Positions 56,701-64,000 of a DNA stretch of 64,000 nt are shown here, one piece after another. Positions within the stretch are counted from its first letter, which is position 1. The number at the start of each line of letters is the position of its first letter. The notes beneath the pieces are model-generated. The model was not told the origin of the DNA, made no database searches, and worked only from the letters and a program-made list of their open reading frames with translations. The DNA is from Membranipora membranacea (Eukaryota; Bryozoa; Gymnolaemata; Cheilostomatida; Membraniporidae). Location of the stretch: the NCBI GenBank assembly GCA_914767715.1, contig OU612069.1, positions 21,945,387-22,009,386 on the forward strand, in the 5' to 3' direction. A program made the translations under genes and the position numbers.

Positions 56701-59700
56701 TTTGAGATACTTCTTGGATATAGCAAGTGCCCGCACATTTTACTTCCAGTTTATCTATTGTCACCTTATATATGGTATCCATATCATTGGCAACTTGTCC
56801 TGCAATAATGCCCTCAATAGGTTATTTTTGTTGCAAAAACGGGCTTTACGCATTATCGCCAATGTGCATTACATCCCGTATTATCTCATTTCGACCGAAT
56901 CCATTACACAATCATTACAACTCCTACCTCTTCCTAAGCTTGTTTGTTATTTCACTTCACTTTTTGCGCATAAGATAAACAATTTTTTAACACCTCCATT
57001 TATATATAGAGGATTTAAAAACACTACCAAGTTCAATTTTCGTGATAAACATTTACTTTTATATCATACAGACAATCTAAGATACAAAGTTTCTGCTACA
57101 TACAATTCTTTACCGTTACATTTGAGATCTAAAGAGAAGTTCAGTTCATTCAAAACTTTACTTTTCAACCATATATTATCGACTTGACCAACATCATTGA
57201 TGATATCATTTCCCTTCTGTTTCTCTTTTTTTGTTATAAAAAAAATTGTTTTCTGGCACTGAGTGCAAAACATTTCAAATGAGATGACTTTTGATGCCAA
57301 TAAAAAGTATATATATTGGCCATTTGTCATAATAGAAATGAACAATGGATATGACAGTTTGCTTATCATACAGTTTGGCATGACTCATTATCTCATTGCT
57401 TGAGTATGAAATGACGATTGTTTGCATTAATCATTTTGAAAATATTTGTAGTTTGATAGCCAGCCCTTTCACTTTGAGTCGTAATTATGAGGGTGATTGT
57501 CCCACTGGCTTGTGATATCAATATTTATATTATGGGTCTTCCATGAAGTCTATTAGTCCTCCATTGATATTATACTGCACATTGTTACTGCTATGCACAT
57601 GACATTCATGTCAAGTCAAATGCTTGGCTGTTCTCATTAGTTCACTTTTCTAAATTCGTCAAATTTTGCGGTGGCATAATAGGCCCAATATTGGGTGAAA
57701 GTGAGAGCACCTTATGGAAGTGTTATTGTTTATTATATTTTTGAAAAAAATGGGACCTAAGTCTATATTATGTTACGACTTTGCTGTCTGGTCACTCGGT
57801 TGTCATGTGCTAGGTTTGAGGAAACTCTCACCGAATGATAACATCATTTTGGTTAGACCTTTGTATTGTGAATAGAATATGCTTTTCTGTTCCAACTCCT
57901 TTGTTGAAATAGCCCTAAGCTTGATAAATCTTCCAACCAGACATGTTACCAAAATGTGCTGCAATGAGATTCATTTCCCTGTCTTTGTGAGCAAGGTATA
58001 CAACATGGTGATTATCCCGCTACAGCAGTTTCCCAAGATACATAGTGTTTTATTTATACTAGGGAACACTGTTTCATCATCATCCTTTGGGCATTCTACT
58101 CAAAAAGAGGGTAGTGTCAACTGAACTTGAACGGTATTCTCAACTAAATTCTTGATAATATTCAGTTACCAATCCTCTAGGTAGAATATTACATCTGACT
58201 ATTATTGATGTCTTTGACCTCCTACCGAATATCTGTGATTTCAGATAGACAGTTATTCTCCGGAGGCACAGGCACGCCAGCTACGTATACAACCTCAGAT
58301 GTGACAGTCGTGGACAGAGATAATAATGGCGTCAAGGTCAGCAACATATTTGTCTTCTTAATGAGGGGTTGCATTAGCCTTGTCACGCGGCCACTGTTTT
58401 TGGTTTGGTTTTGGTTAAAACCAAAAACTGTGGCCGCATGCCCAGGCTAGGGTTGTATACTATTGAGCCTAGATATGGACATAACAGGACGTAGCACAGT
58501 TGTCAGAGAGCTTGTCAGGTACATATCAAGTTCTCACCAATATTTCAACAAAGGTTTATCGCCTAAAATTACTCTGCAAATTTTTGGATATATGGTTTCC
58601 TTTTTTTTGTGACCAAGTTTCTGATCAGTCCATTGATCCCCCCCCCCCTCCAGTCGGTATTCTTGAAATACATTATAGCAGGGAGTTTGGGACATTTGTC
58701 CGACACTTCCTGATTATAGTCTATATCACCTTTTATTCTTTTTCAGGAATTGTCCTCTCATTGATAAAAAGAAGACAATAATACATATTATTGCCTGAAA
58801 GTTACATAAATTCCTCGTATTTTGTAGCCAAGTGCGGATCTGCTCTCAAACTCAATTTTGCTTCGGATGGAAACAATGCCTGCTGATAACGACGTGAATG
58901 CAATGGACATACATGAAAATAACCTGGTGTTCTTCCCGTTCATCGCGAACCCTGCTGGTAATGAGATGGTGGAGCTGAGGCTTACATATAATCACAACAT
59001 GGAGTGCCCTAGTTATATAGGAGTACATCCTGCTGTGGTACAGTGCAAGGACTACTTCAAAATCATGCTCGTACCAATGAGTGCGAATACTGATGTCAAG
59101 TATGGACACGTTTTATGATATATGTTTCTAAGCTATTGAATATCCTATCTCATTTATTACATAATCTGGTGAAATCTCGAAAAGATATCATTGAGTTACA
59201 GATCTGATGACACTAGTCTAAGTACTCAGACGGCTGCAGTGCGAGTTAGTGGCATTACAATACCAAATACTGACTGTAATGCCACCAACGCAACACTGCA
59301 GTATGAACACTTAGACTATGATAACACAGTTAGTCACCAAGTACAGAGGCATTCAGTAATTCACATGTGATGAGTCTTTGCAATGACACACACTGACATC
59401 GAGACTACACTACTATCATGTGTATCTCTGATCGTAAAAGTAAATTTAGAACGAGTACCCGACATGTTCTCGCCCCTTATTAGTATAATTTAACTCGGGT
59501 CGTCACACCAAATCCCTTGTGCTGGTACTCATGCTAAGTGAATTAGTTCACTCTCTATCGACCAGAGATATACATGCAATAGTATATCACGTGATCAGTG
59601 TGGCAATGGCAAGCATTATCTAAACTGTTGAGGTTGTAGGATTTGACCCAGAGATGTCCTTGACATAGTAACTACGCACATTATCGCGTGTCACTCAACT

Positions 59701-62700
59701 CAACATATGAGAAGATCATTTTATAATGTCAACCAAGCCAATTGATACGTTCATTTGCGAGCCTAACTTTAGTTATCTGATTGGGAGTCTTTCAATTAGA
59801 ATGTGCGATCCTTTTCAAAGCAAATAATCCCTACTACTTCTCTATTCAGGCTTTCAATTAGACAAATTCGTTCCGAAATCTTTCACTCAGAATGTTCATA
59901 GTTCCACCAATAAGTAAGCAATATGGGAACAAGGCCCCAGCGGGTCTTGCTTACTCAGCTAGGGGGGAACAGATTGGAAATCTTGCAGATTTGAATTCCA
60001 AGATCCCCCCTCCACACTGATACACACTCCTTAGGCTGCATAGACTGTGGTAAGATGAAAATGTTTGATAATTATTCTGTATGTTTACCTGCAGCATACT
60101 GACAGTGGCAGATTTAAACACAATGGCTGTGAGGGTCGTGACTCTAACCCCAGGAGCTGGTAACACGGCACAGGACATCAGTGTAGATGAGATATTCAAC
60201 TTTCCTGCTTCTACAGAGGGTAGGTATATAATGTAAATGTAAAAATGTAAATCACTCAAATTTATTAGCAGCTATCTTACAGTACATGAAACATGTTAGA
60301 TAATAACATACGCATGAAATTCAATTTGGCGCACCCCTATACAAGGAAGAGAAGGCAAGCTATATTGTAGTCAGAATCAGAAGTTACTTTTTCTCAGCAG
60401 ATTTAACATGATAGTAGTGATGACGAGCGCCACCCTAATTCCATTTAGTCCCAGTCATAACCTAAAACAACCAACTATCTGAGCGTGACTTTTCCAAGTG
60501 GTGCTTGATAATGACATCCCAGTTGGGGCTGTCTTGGACCCCCCGTCTAAAACGGTGATAAATTGATGCTGACTAAGTTATAACACCTTGAGGGGTAAAG
60601 TATTCGCAGGAGGAAAAGTTTGACATTTTGCACAACATGGTTGAAATAGCTAACTGGAAAACTGGCTGAAACTCACTCACTCTCTTTACTTTTTATCGAC
60701 TCCCACCTCACCTAGCCACAATAAAATTCAAGCCTACATTTAGTCACACTCAAACTAACTTAACTCTAGCTTACATTTGGTCCCCCCTAACTGACTTAAC
60801 TTTAGCTAGCACGACGTGGTCACCCCCCAATCTAGGTTAACTAAACTTTAGCTACTGTTTTGTCACCCCCAATACTAGCTAAACTACACTCAAGCTACCA
60901 TTTGGTCATACCCAAACTCTCATAAGTAAATTTTACCTATCATTTTCTCGAACCACAAAATAGGTAATATAAACTCTAAATACCACATGGTAACACTCGA
61001 GCTTACATTTACTCCTTTAGCGTACATTGATTCGGTTATGTCACACCTCATCGCTTTCTCTCCCTTCAGGTTACAGAGTTGTAGTACATGATGAAGGGTC
61101 CAGCTTCACCCTCAAACACAAAACAGTGGACAGATTTTACTGTAGCCATAATGTCAAGAGTAATCAGCTACGATTGACATGTCCGGATAACCATGCTACA
61201 GACGCAAAGAACACAACAGTGACCTGTAAGTTCCGTAGTATGATTGTAAACATAGTTGTCGGGGGGCTGTATTGTGGGAGGGGAGGGCATTATATGGGGG
61301 CGTTGCAGTATAATTGTAAGCTCCAGGGCCGATGGTATATTGTGTGGGGAGCGCATTGTATGGGGGGTTTGAACTAGAGCATATATAGATGTAGACTCGA
61401 AATATCTGTGTCAATTATTGCTCAGATGTATCATTCTCCTTCAGGGCTACTTTGACAACAAAAGCCAGGATCGCTTCATTTAAAATCCCAGCATGCTAAC
61501 AGTAAGAGTTTTGAGCAGCAAGACCTAGACCGGCCATAACGTGTATAGTAATGATCAACTCACACCAAATATCAAAACACCGATACCGGTACTGCAAATC
61601 ATGCATACACATCATGACAGTGACCACTCCTTACTGCTATCAGTTCCCAACCAAAGATTTAGTGGTCCTTTTCGCTACATAAACCAACCAACCGCAACTG
61701 CATGCCCTAAATTAAATGTGAAAATAAAAGAATGTTGCATACACTTACTAGGGTCCTTCTGAATTCGCTGGGGAGATGACAGAGTTTGTTTCCTCAAGCT
61801 TTGTTCACCAGCCTCTGTACCTACATAAACACAGTATTTTCAAACCAAAACATCAATGTTAACCTGTTTGTGGTATGAAATCATTAGTTCAGTCTGCGCT
61901 TGTTTACCAGAAATAAATTGACAACATCCAACAACCCAAATACTTGTAAGAATTCCTAAAATAAATATCCTTGACTCTTTTTACAAGGGAAATCTTAAGC
62001 AGCACCAATTTTTATGTAGCAGTACAGCGACCTGTGAAGCATCGAGATCAAACAGGTCTAAATATATACATATGCAGTGCTGTTCCCTGAGTTTTCAATG
62101 GTCGAAAGCGCAGACACTTGATTTGAATGTCAGGCCATGTGAATATTTCTTTGAATGATTGACAAATTTTTACCCCATTCTGATTCCTGGTTGTTGAGGA
62201 TAGAAAATTTTGATGTCTCAGCAACACAGAAGAAGCAGTTGAAGAATTTTGGATGAGATTTTACCTTAATCCTTAGTGTAAATATTGATACTTAGTGATA
62301 GTAATTAATTCAGACATAGGAAAGGACAGCCTTCAAACCGAACCATTACCTCAAACCTAACAGCAACCACATTGCTGGGGACATCAGTTATATTTATTTA
62401 TATTTTTGTGTAAAGTTTAACTAACCAGTAGTGATATCATCCTTCTTTCTTGCTTGCGACTCATACACCTTGGCCTTTTCGTGGGCCTCTGGAAAGAAAA
62501 TGCGTAACATTTTAGTGAGAGGGATGCTGGCATATGTTTGCAACACGATCTTGCTTAATACTGCAAACTTTTGTAGATTGAACTTAAGTTTGGCTCTATT
62601 GTGCATGCGGTGGTCATGTTATGTGTGCAGCGCTCAAATACATATGAATTGACTGAGGTTGCAACTCCGAGTTCCATCCTGTTACTGAGGATATATGTAT

Positions 62701-63477
62701 CAGCTGTGCTTTTTTTTGAAAATCTCTCATTTTAGAAATTATTTTTTGAGCTATAATCTCCGCTATAACCACCCTCGAAGATTAAAAGATTCCACAGCCG
62801 ATAATACCAAGTGAATGGGATATCCCACAAGAATTTATCGGCGTAATATAGTACTTTCCTATAGTGTGATGCAATCATGATAAATTATTGAAACCAATGC
62901 CGTAGACAATGTTAGCTTTGTCTCATTACCTGTAAGCTGCAATATCTTCGCGTCATACAACGTCCAATTGCCAATATCTGGAAATGCATGCTCCTTCCTG
63001 AGGCTTTTTCCGTTTGTGGTGGGTGGTGGCCAATAGAAAAATAATCAGAGCAGCTGTTACACTAGTCAATAAGAAAGGACTCCAAGATAACATTTGGAAT
63101 ATCCACAGATCAGTAAGGCATATGCACTTGCGAGGCATTGTCTTGTCAATCCATGTTGGCGCTGCTTAACACCAATGTATACCAAAAATTAGTATTTGGG
63201 GCATTTCAACCATATGGCACTCTTTTCAAATGAACCAACTTGATAAATCTTAAAAAATAGATTTGAAATCATTAAAATAAAACTGCATATTTGAATATTG
63301 GAAATTTAAAAAAAAAGTGTTTTGCTAAGAAAATTTATGACTCACCACAACTGAGTGTTTTAGCTTGTCCTTTTCCTTTAATAAAGTTGACTTTTTGATC
63401 CAAATACTGCTAACAATGCTTACTTCCTCTCTTCGAATGGAGCTGACGATGTAATACAATGGTGCTTTTGGAGCCAT
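41723..63477 (-). CDS. DUF4806-family protein gene, about 22 kb, with two lesions
   Basis: Ten minus-strand exons chain in phase: 63346-63477, 62930-63032, 62426-62488, 61749-61820, 45971-46078, 45280-45350, 44442-44498, 43970-44157, 43477-43636, 41746-41783. N-terminus MAPKAPLYYIVSSIRREEV, then WPPPTTNGK and NWTLYDAKILQL; the middle is acidic and low complexity; C-terminus LESPEELMLFNEQLKED and FCETIGGRSLTEAV. I recall this order (N-terminal x-V-x-F-x-x-W followed by WPP, W-x-x-Y, and a C-terminal P-x-x-x-x-E-E-L-x-x-F then G-G) from DUF4806 proteins of invertebrates and fish, of unknown molecular function and often treated as transposon-related or nuclear. Two lesions: the acceptor before WPPP reads tttttctat instead of ending AG, and exon 45280-45350 is 71 bp, breaking frame. 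AATAAA at 41728-41723 follows the stop. Confidence 0.65.
41746..41783 (-). CDS. DUF4806 gene terminal exon
   Basis: After cttcttttag it reads K-NHRAYSEWGQR then TGA; phase 1 in, matching the donor at 43477. AATAAA lies 18 bases downstream. Confidence 0.5.
42740..43043. mobile_element. 304 bp MITE with perfect 15 bp ends and tRNA-like core
   Basis: Left end ccctataggagttta (42740-42754) is the exact inverse of the right end (43029-43043). TA flanks both sides, as with Tc1/mariner-type TA duplications. It carries no ORF. Inside lies a minus-strand tRNA-like segment. Confidence 0.85.
42812..42895 (-). ncRNA. tRNA-like sequence inside the MITE
   Basis: Minus strand: tggtgtagtggtctaagtg (A box), an anticodon-like loop cttgcaa (TGC) and a perfect T arm ctgggtttgaatcccag (42834-42818). 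The acceptor stem does not pair and the variable region is long, so a functional tRNA is unlikely; it is a tRNA relic or pol III promoter. Confidence 0.65.
43477..43636 (-). CDS. DUF4806 gene exon: C-terminal domain, second half
   Basis: 160 bp, acceptor attcttgcag, donor GTAAGT, phase 0 to 1. It reads QKFCETIGGRSLTEAVFTTM and VFKTIG near the end; the GG-x-x-x-x-x-A pattern is the DUF4806 core. Confidence 0.8.
43970..44157 (-). CDS. DUF4806 gene exon: C-terminal domain, first half
   Basis: 188 bp, acceptor tcttctatag, donor TTT/GTAAGT, phase 1 to 0. It reads LLTNLDMKVSKIIRHLERGE then SPLESPEELMLFNEQLKED, the E-E-L-x-x-F-N-x-x-L start of the domain. Confidence 0.8.
44442..44498 (-). CDS. DUF4806 gene short exon
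   Basis: 57 bp, acceptor ttattgtag, donor GTGAGT, phase 1-1. It reads GYSQSCVELGETSNQKIE. Confidence 0.7.
45280..45350 (-). pseudogene. DUF4806 gene exon with one-base deficit
   Basis: 71 bp with good acceptor (gtttttag) and donor (GTAAGT). Phase 1 entry reads EDLISTPKEKSPEL then TGA. The downstream part in the frame needed for exit reads PRIMSPEPSAST. A single missing base, probably in the run of six A, explains both. Skipping this exon restores the frame; starting at its internal ATG (MSPEPSAST) would also give a short open form. Confidence 0.6.
45971..46078 (-). CDS. DUF4806 gene exon: acidic linker
   Basis: 108 bp, acceptor ttttttaaag, donor GTGAGT, phase 1-1, open only in this frame. 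It reads DDGDGEERNGANDDNSTHDG then SSMAIPLPSFDL. Confidence 0.65.
46590..47095. repeat. Diverged tandem duplication, about 250-270 bp period
   Basis: cagtgtcattcttgttaatc (46610) recurs at 46882, and gtacccaccgagaacttgca (about 46818) recurs near 47069 with few changes. Confidence 0.65.
47100..51468. other. Large gap inside the DUF4806 intron
   Basis: No exon was supported. A direct repeat of atgggcccctg(a/g)gacttacatg occurs at 49540 and 50288, and a short tandem of gatgcatgagtgctgtagga lies at about 50213-50250. Apart from the inverted repeat at 50921, nothing else was recognised. Confidence 0.45.
50921..50961. repeat. Hairpin, 17 bp arms
   Basis: cattgtcatgcggctac, seven T, gtagccacatgacattg; arms pair with two mismatches. 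Confidence 0.8.
51469..51477 (+). promoter_or_regulatory. Candidate TATA box of the nested gene
   Basis: ggctataaatacttg, about 440 bp before the ATG at 51913. A typical acceptor (gtttttatctacag, ending 51720) between them suggests a 5' UTR intron. This is a weak call. Confidence 0.3.
51913..51979 (+). CDS. Nested gene exon 1: signal peptide
   Basis: ATG reads MAALTLRLLTLLFAVSFCSA then IRG; donor G/GTGAGT, phase 1. The hydrophobic core and C-S-A end are typical of a cleaved signal. Confidence 0.8.
51913..61225 (+). CDS. Unrecognised secreted protein, nested in the DUF4806 intron
   Basis: Plus-strand exons chain in phase: 51913-51979, 58245-58336, 58828-59099, 60095-60219, 61070-61225 (712 bp, about 237 aa so far). 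The protein has a signal peptide, no membrane helix, and Cys in MECPSY, VQCKDYF, FYCSHN and LTCPDN, suggesting two disulphides. I do not recognise the family. The 3' end is unclear: the 61225 donor (GTAAGT, phase 1) has a candidate acceptor at 61445 that stops after LL, or, in another frame, reads GYFDNKSQDRFI then TAA. Intron 1 contains a full LINE in the same orientation. The whole set lies between minus-strand exons at 46078 and 61749. Confidence 0.7.
52866..54446 (+). CDS. LINE ORF1, RNA-binding gag-like protein
   Basis: 526 aa. N-terminal basic/acidic start (MNKGKKRKLISS), a central C-x-x-C-x-x-x-H motif (CASCRTLH, about residue 237-244), a short coiled-coil-like tandem (EKMDSMQEKMDSMQVKLDKI), a Gln/Thr/Ser-rich linker, and a C-terminal part with two RRM-like stretches (CIVISIN near 361; MLRGIPIDADDELVIKEI near 457). 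ORF1 proteins of this kind coat LINE RNA. Confidence 0.8.
   Translation: MNKGKKRKLISSNDPDEDDAEDNIFTYSLNKLKALQKKIDSTTTDESITIKGNPGNIQIVVDCSTAVFELVRSIFQTSIQEQYLYVTRKMNKDKDKNTTATIFTVKNKKKSDRRLYTANFYHTTSRILVNAIKDVDVFISHYSKLVGELQPETIASLNEKVRSSCSNAMESLKSKQTNANSSTTQQQSTQGALGGSTVSLPESSQCSLSGTMETSAPFVDSAPSHSRDRDYGESPGCASCRTLHGVLSIMMEKMDSMQEKMDSMQVKLDKITSAFSESPSTKECPSNSKNTVQQTYLPTQTLNTTQQWSSVASSSRQLHRNIPSSTTHQNTPTPSSPATTSNTPDHMPSITKTARPNNFNPKHCIVISINKSSKTYQNYNQDNIRREINREFGPTIIENITTYNFKTESPKIMLHLRDEKTVTKLINTWNTLLFENSQVRKTINPESAKVNTGMLRGIPIDADDELVIKEISQNFPNSSAIRIYKGEKKMRIFKVKFDTQDQYNKVLSQGMILDSLKLKCHFEKLL
52866..57181 (+). mobile_element. Intact two-ORF LINE retrotransposon
   Basis: Two long uninterrupted ORFs overlap by ATGA at 54443-54446. 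ORF1 is gag-like, ORF2 carries endonuclease and RT. Element ends are not resolved: the 5' UTR lies somewhere before 52866, and the 3' UTR probably runs to the aataaaaagtatatatatt at about 57298-57318. The layout (gag-like ORF1, APE endonuclease, RT, no RNase H seen) fits the Jockey/CR1/L2 group. Both ORFs being open suggests recent insertion into intron 1 of the nested gene. Confidence 0.85.
54443..57187 (+). CDS. LINE ORF2, endonuclease and reverse transcriptase
   Basis: 914 aa, start ATG overlapping the ORF1 stop in ATGA. Endonuclease motifs: LNIRGL, LAETFL, GGGLLCY, YRPP, FGDFNIDLL, SDHFMI (about residues 8-220). RT motifs: NYRPISVLPVLSKIFEKHIN, FRKGHSC, FLDFKKAFDCV, GVPQGSILAPTLFLIFINDL, AYADDTVFL with the catalytic YADD at about 650. 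C-terminal thumb and tail end SSFKTLLFNHILST. It copies its RNA at a nicked genomic target. Confidence 0.9.
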   Translation: MMAMNFHSAYLNIRGLASKLEEVRLILSDHKFSILCLAETFLNENDDSCLYEVPGYTMIRRDRLCNNGGGLLCYVHDSLVIEHLENLDLYMDESITVKVRPRRQKSFLVTYLYRPPQSKASWNTDFSEFVERCYGLNDEIIIFGDFNIDLLNPTSKNRWLDNVTSPLLLNQLISEPTRITNSSRTLIDHIYSSKSDNIAKSGVIKYSLSDHFMIVASREIARNVKISKQRCKVTFLDYSFATPENIFNTFSRENFGYVLYERSIDSMFEKFYSHLNHLISKLVFEKTRFVRTHNLPKWLDDEVKMNIKIRDQLKQNGDWEGYKKQRNYVTNMIRQKKKRAISNTIKESKGNTKPVWDVLKNKKKETFPATNLSADQFNSHFTSIAKSITKNLVVTDEMTFPVSKHNLTDIPQFTPFTCTRILFHIPDSKSTGPDRITVKMLKLVWPYIVDIVTDMFNRVLSKGQFPSTWKLARVSPIHKSGDINNPSNYRPISVLPVLSKIFEKHINHHLQEYLTKNKIIHELQCGFRKGHSCSDSLFKIISDSLVEKINGNVMTLLFLDFKKAFDCVSHVLLHNKLKACGIGGNMLKLLDTFLTDRRQFVKLNNIESCRLPITIGVPQGSILAPTLFLIFINDLLTSSKSDSSSYAYADDTVFLSSDKNLQQLKAKASEDLSGILDWCNRNRMVINVQKSHYMLLNISDPLYDLELYIGHEKLNRQRTTRLLGFVLNDSLSWQDHLEYVYKKVQRNVYLLQNLRYFLDIASARTFYFQFIYCHLIYGIHIIGNLSCNNALNRLFLLQKRALRIIANVHYIPYYLISTESITQSLQLLPLPKLVCYFTSLFAHKINNFLTPPFIYRGFKNTTKFNFRDKHLLLYHTDNLRYKVSATYNSLPLHLRSKEKFSSFKTLLFNHILST
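58245..58336 (+). CDS. Nested gene exon 2
   Basis: 92 bp, acceptor gtgatttcag, donor AAG/GTCAGC (less typical), phase 1 to 0. It reads DRQLFSGGTGTPATYTTSDV then TVVDRDNNGVK. Confidence 0.7.
58375..58449. repeat. Hairpin in nested gene intron 2
   Basis: gcggccactgtttttggttt pairs with the run ending gtggccgc at 58437 apart from one mismatch; outer tagcct/aggcta also pair. Confidence 0.8.
58828..59099 (+). CDS. Nested gene exon 3
   Basis: 272 bp, acceptor gtattttgtag, donor GTATGG, phase 0 to 2. It reads PSADLLSNSILLRMETMPAD, later FFPFIANPAGNEMVELRLTY and two cysteines (MECPS, VQCKD). The regular alternation suggests beta strands. Confidence 0.75.
59214..59318. repeat. 105 bp fold-back element
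   Basis: tagtctaagt at the left end is the inverse of the right end; inner blocks ctgcagtg/cactgcag and gtggcattaca/tgtaatgccac also pair with small bulges. No tandem context. Confidence 0.85.
59319..60094 (+). other. Nested gene intron 3, right part
   Basis: Nothing recognised apart from the fold-back element just before it. Confidence 0.4.
60095..60219 (+). CDS. Nested gene exon 4
   Basis: 125 bp, acceptor tttacctgcag, donor GTAGGT, phase 2 to 1. It reads ILTVADLNTMAVRVVTLTPG then ISVDEIFNFPASTEG. Confidence 0.75.
60735..61010. repeat. Degenerate minisatellite, about 50-60 bp unit
   Basis: Repeats of a unit containing taactttagctagc, tttggtc and accccc(a), e.g. near 60760, 60805, 60850 and 60895, with many substitutions. 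Confidence 0.65.
61070..61225 (+). CDS. Nested gene exon 5
   Basis: 156 bp, acceptor ctctcccttcag, donor GTAAGT, phase 1-1. It reads YRVVVHDEGSSFTLKHKTVD, RFYCSHN, RLTCPDNHATDAKNTTVT. Confidence 0.75.
61749..61820 (-). CDS. DUF4806 gene exon 4
   Basis: 72 bp, acceptor tgtttatgtag, donor GTAAGT, phase 1-1. It reads TEAGEQSLRKQTLSSPQRIQ then KDP. Confidence 0.65.
62426..62488 (-). CDS. DUF4806 gene exon 3
   Basis: 63 bp, acceptor ttctttccag, donor GTTAGT, phase 1-1. It reads EAHEKAKVYESQARKKDDIT, the charged helix that follows the W-x-x-Y strand in this family. Confidence 0.7.
62930..63032 (-). CDS. DUF4806 gene exon 2, acceptor not canonical
   Basis: Open frame WPPPTTNGKSLRKEHAFPDI then GNWTLYDAKILQLT, donor GTAATG. 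The only phase 0 entry matching exon 1 is at TGG 63032, preceded by ctgattatttttctat, a normal branch point and pyrimidine tract but ending AT where AG is expected. A canonical AG at 62978-62979 exists but is phase 1 and would drop WPPP. Confidence 0.6.
63346..63477 (-). CDS. DUF4806 gene exon 1
   Basis: ATG at 63477, 44 codons, donor GTGAGT in phase 0. It reads MAPKAPLYYIVSSIRREEVS then IVSSIWIKKSTLLKEKDKLK. The pattern of alternating Val/Ile strands before a Trp matches the start of DUF4806 proteins. Confidence 0.65.
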
Positions 63478-64000
63478 TTTGCTGTACTAGTTTGAGTGAC
63501 TGATGTTGTTTTCAGATTAGATTTCAATTGAATGAGGTATCCTATGATGGCACAAGTGGTTGATGCCAGCTACAATTATTCGGCTGGCTGTGCTTTACAA
63601 GTCACAAGGGTGCTTATCAATAGTGGTCAATTATAAAATGTTTTGACCGCATATTGCAACAACACAATTCTTGAAATAAGCTCTATTTCACATAACCCTG
63701 TGATTTTTTCATGTGGGTGTATGAAACTGTTGTCTGTGTTCATCATGAATAGAAAGTCGACACATGAAGATGTTGTCTCTGTGTGTACCTTAGTACAACA
63801 AGAAGCCCGAACGAGTTTTGGTGGCTCCAACCATGTGTGCATAGGAATGATATGGGGTAGAATTGCTATAACTGCATGAGACTATCAATAGGCTAATTGT
63901 GTCAGACACAGATCATAAATATTTAATTGATTAAAATACATATTTCGCACAAAATTTAAATAAGATAGGGAGACTGGGTAAATTAGACAGAATGATGACT
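63478..64000. other. Right end of window
   Basis: Upstream of the minus-strand ATG; no gene, repeat or promoter element was supported. Confidence 0.4.

Noticed and set aside
62953-63138. Minus-strand ORF with an apparent membrane helix (FLLTSVTAALIIFLL)
   Set aside because: It overlaps the DUF4806 exon 2 in another frame, has no donor or Kozak-like support, and the WPPP/NWTLYD frame fits the neighbouring exons by phase.
1-64000. CRISPR arrays, bacterial operons, viral genomes
   Set aside because: No spaced identical repeats, no operonic ORFs; gene structure is spliced and animal-like.

Overview
This is an AT-rich, intron-rich animal (metazoan) genomic window. The main signs are long runs of 120-126 bp calcium-binding EGF-like exons with GT/AG borders, signal-peptide exons, non-LTR retrotransposons (LINEs), tRNA-derived SINEs, a PIF/Harbinger transposase and short inverted-repeat elements. 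Nothing is bacterial or viral. The species cannot be fixed from sequence alone; a marine invertebrate is the best guess. Exons were called by hand from splice borders, phase continuity and cysteine patterns.

Layout. 1-265: 3' end of a LINE. 464-5949 (+): nine intact cbEGF exons of a gene that starts left of the window, plus one decayed EGF exon and a LINE relic in introns. 6893-14715 (+): gene A, a single-pass membrane mucin of about 913 aa (signal peptide, small ectodomain with a furin-type RYRR site, a Thr/Pro array of about 430 residues, juxtamembrane domain, one membrane helix, cytoplasmic tail). The last upstream EGF donor is phase 1 and could also splice straight into the gene A body, giving an EGF-mucin-TM protein. 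18333-20074 (+): gene B, a tandem paralogue of the same architecture but without the juxtamembrane, membrane and tail exons and with almost no Thr array. 20794-23798 (+): a broken PIF/Harbinger transposase gene, with a 400 bp inverted-repeat element carrying a tRNA-like promoter in it. 24272-36810 (+): a second EGF array of 16 intact exons plus one with a stop codon and two decayed ones. It contains a 2.9 kb unit present three times; the middle unit is a crossover hybrid whose junction maps to 11 bp. 37332-37419 (+): a lone signal-peptide exon. 38340-40930 (-): a dead LINE.

The right third holds two interleaved genes on opposite strands. On the minus strand, ten exons from 63477 down to 41746 fit one DUF4806-type protein in phase, but one acceptor lacks AG and one exon (45280-45350) is a base short. 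Inside its large intron, on the plus strand, lies a gene for an unrecognised secreted protein (signal exon 51913, further exons 58245-61225). Its first intron in turn contains an apparently intact two-ORF LINE (52866-57181) with an ATGA overlap between its ORFs.

How the genes relate: the left two thirds look like a tandemly growing locus of extracellular EGF and mucin proteins, shaped by exon duplication, unequal crossover, exon decay and loss of the membrane anchor in one paralogue. The right third is a separate transcriptional neighbourhood. All splice models are inferences that need transcript support.
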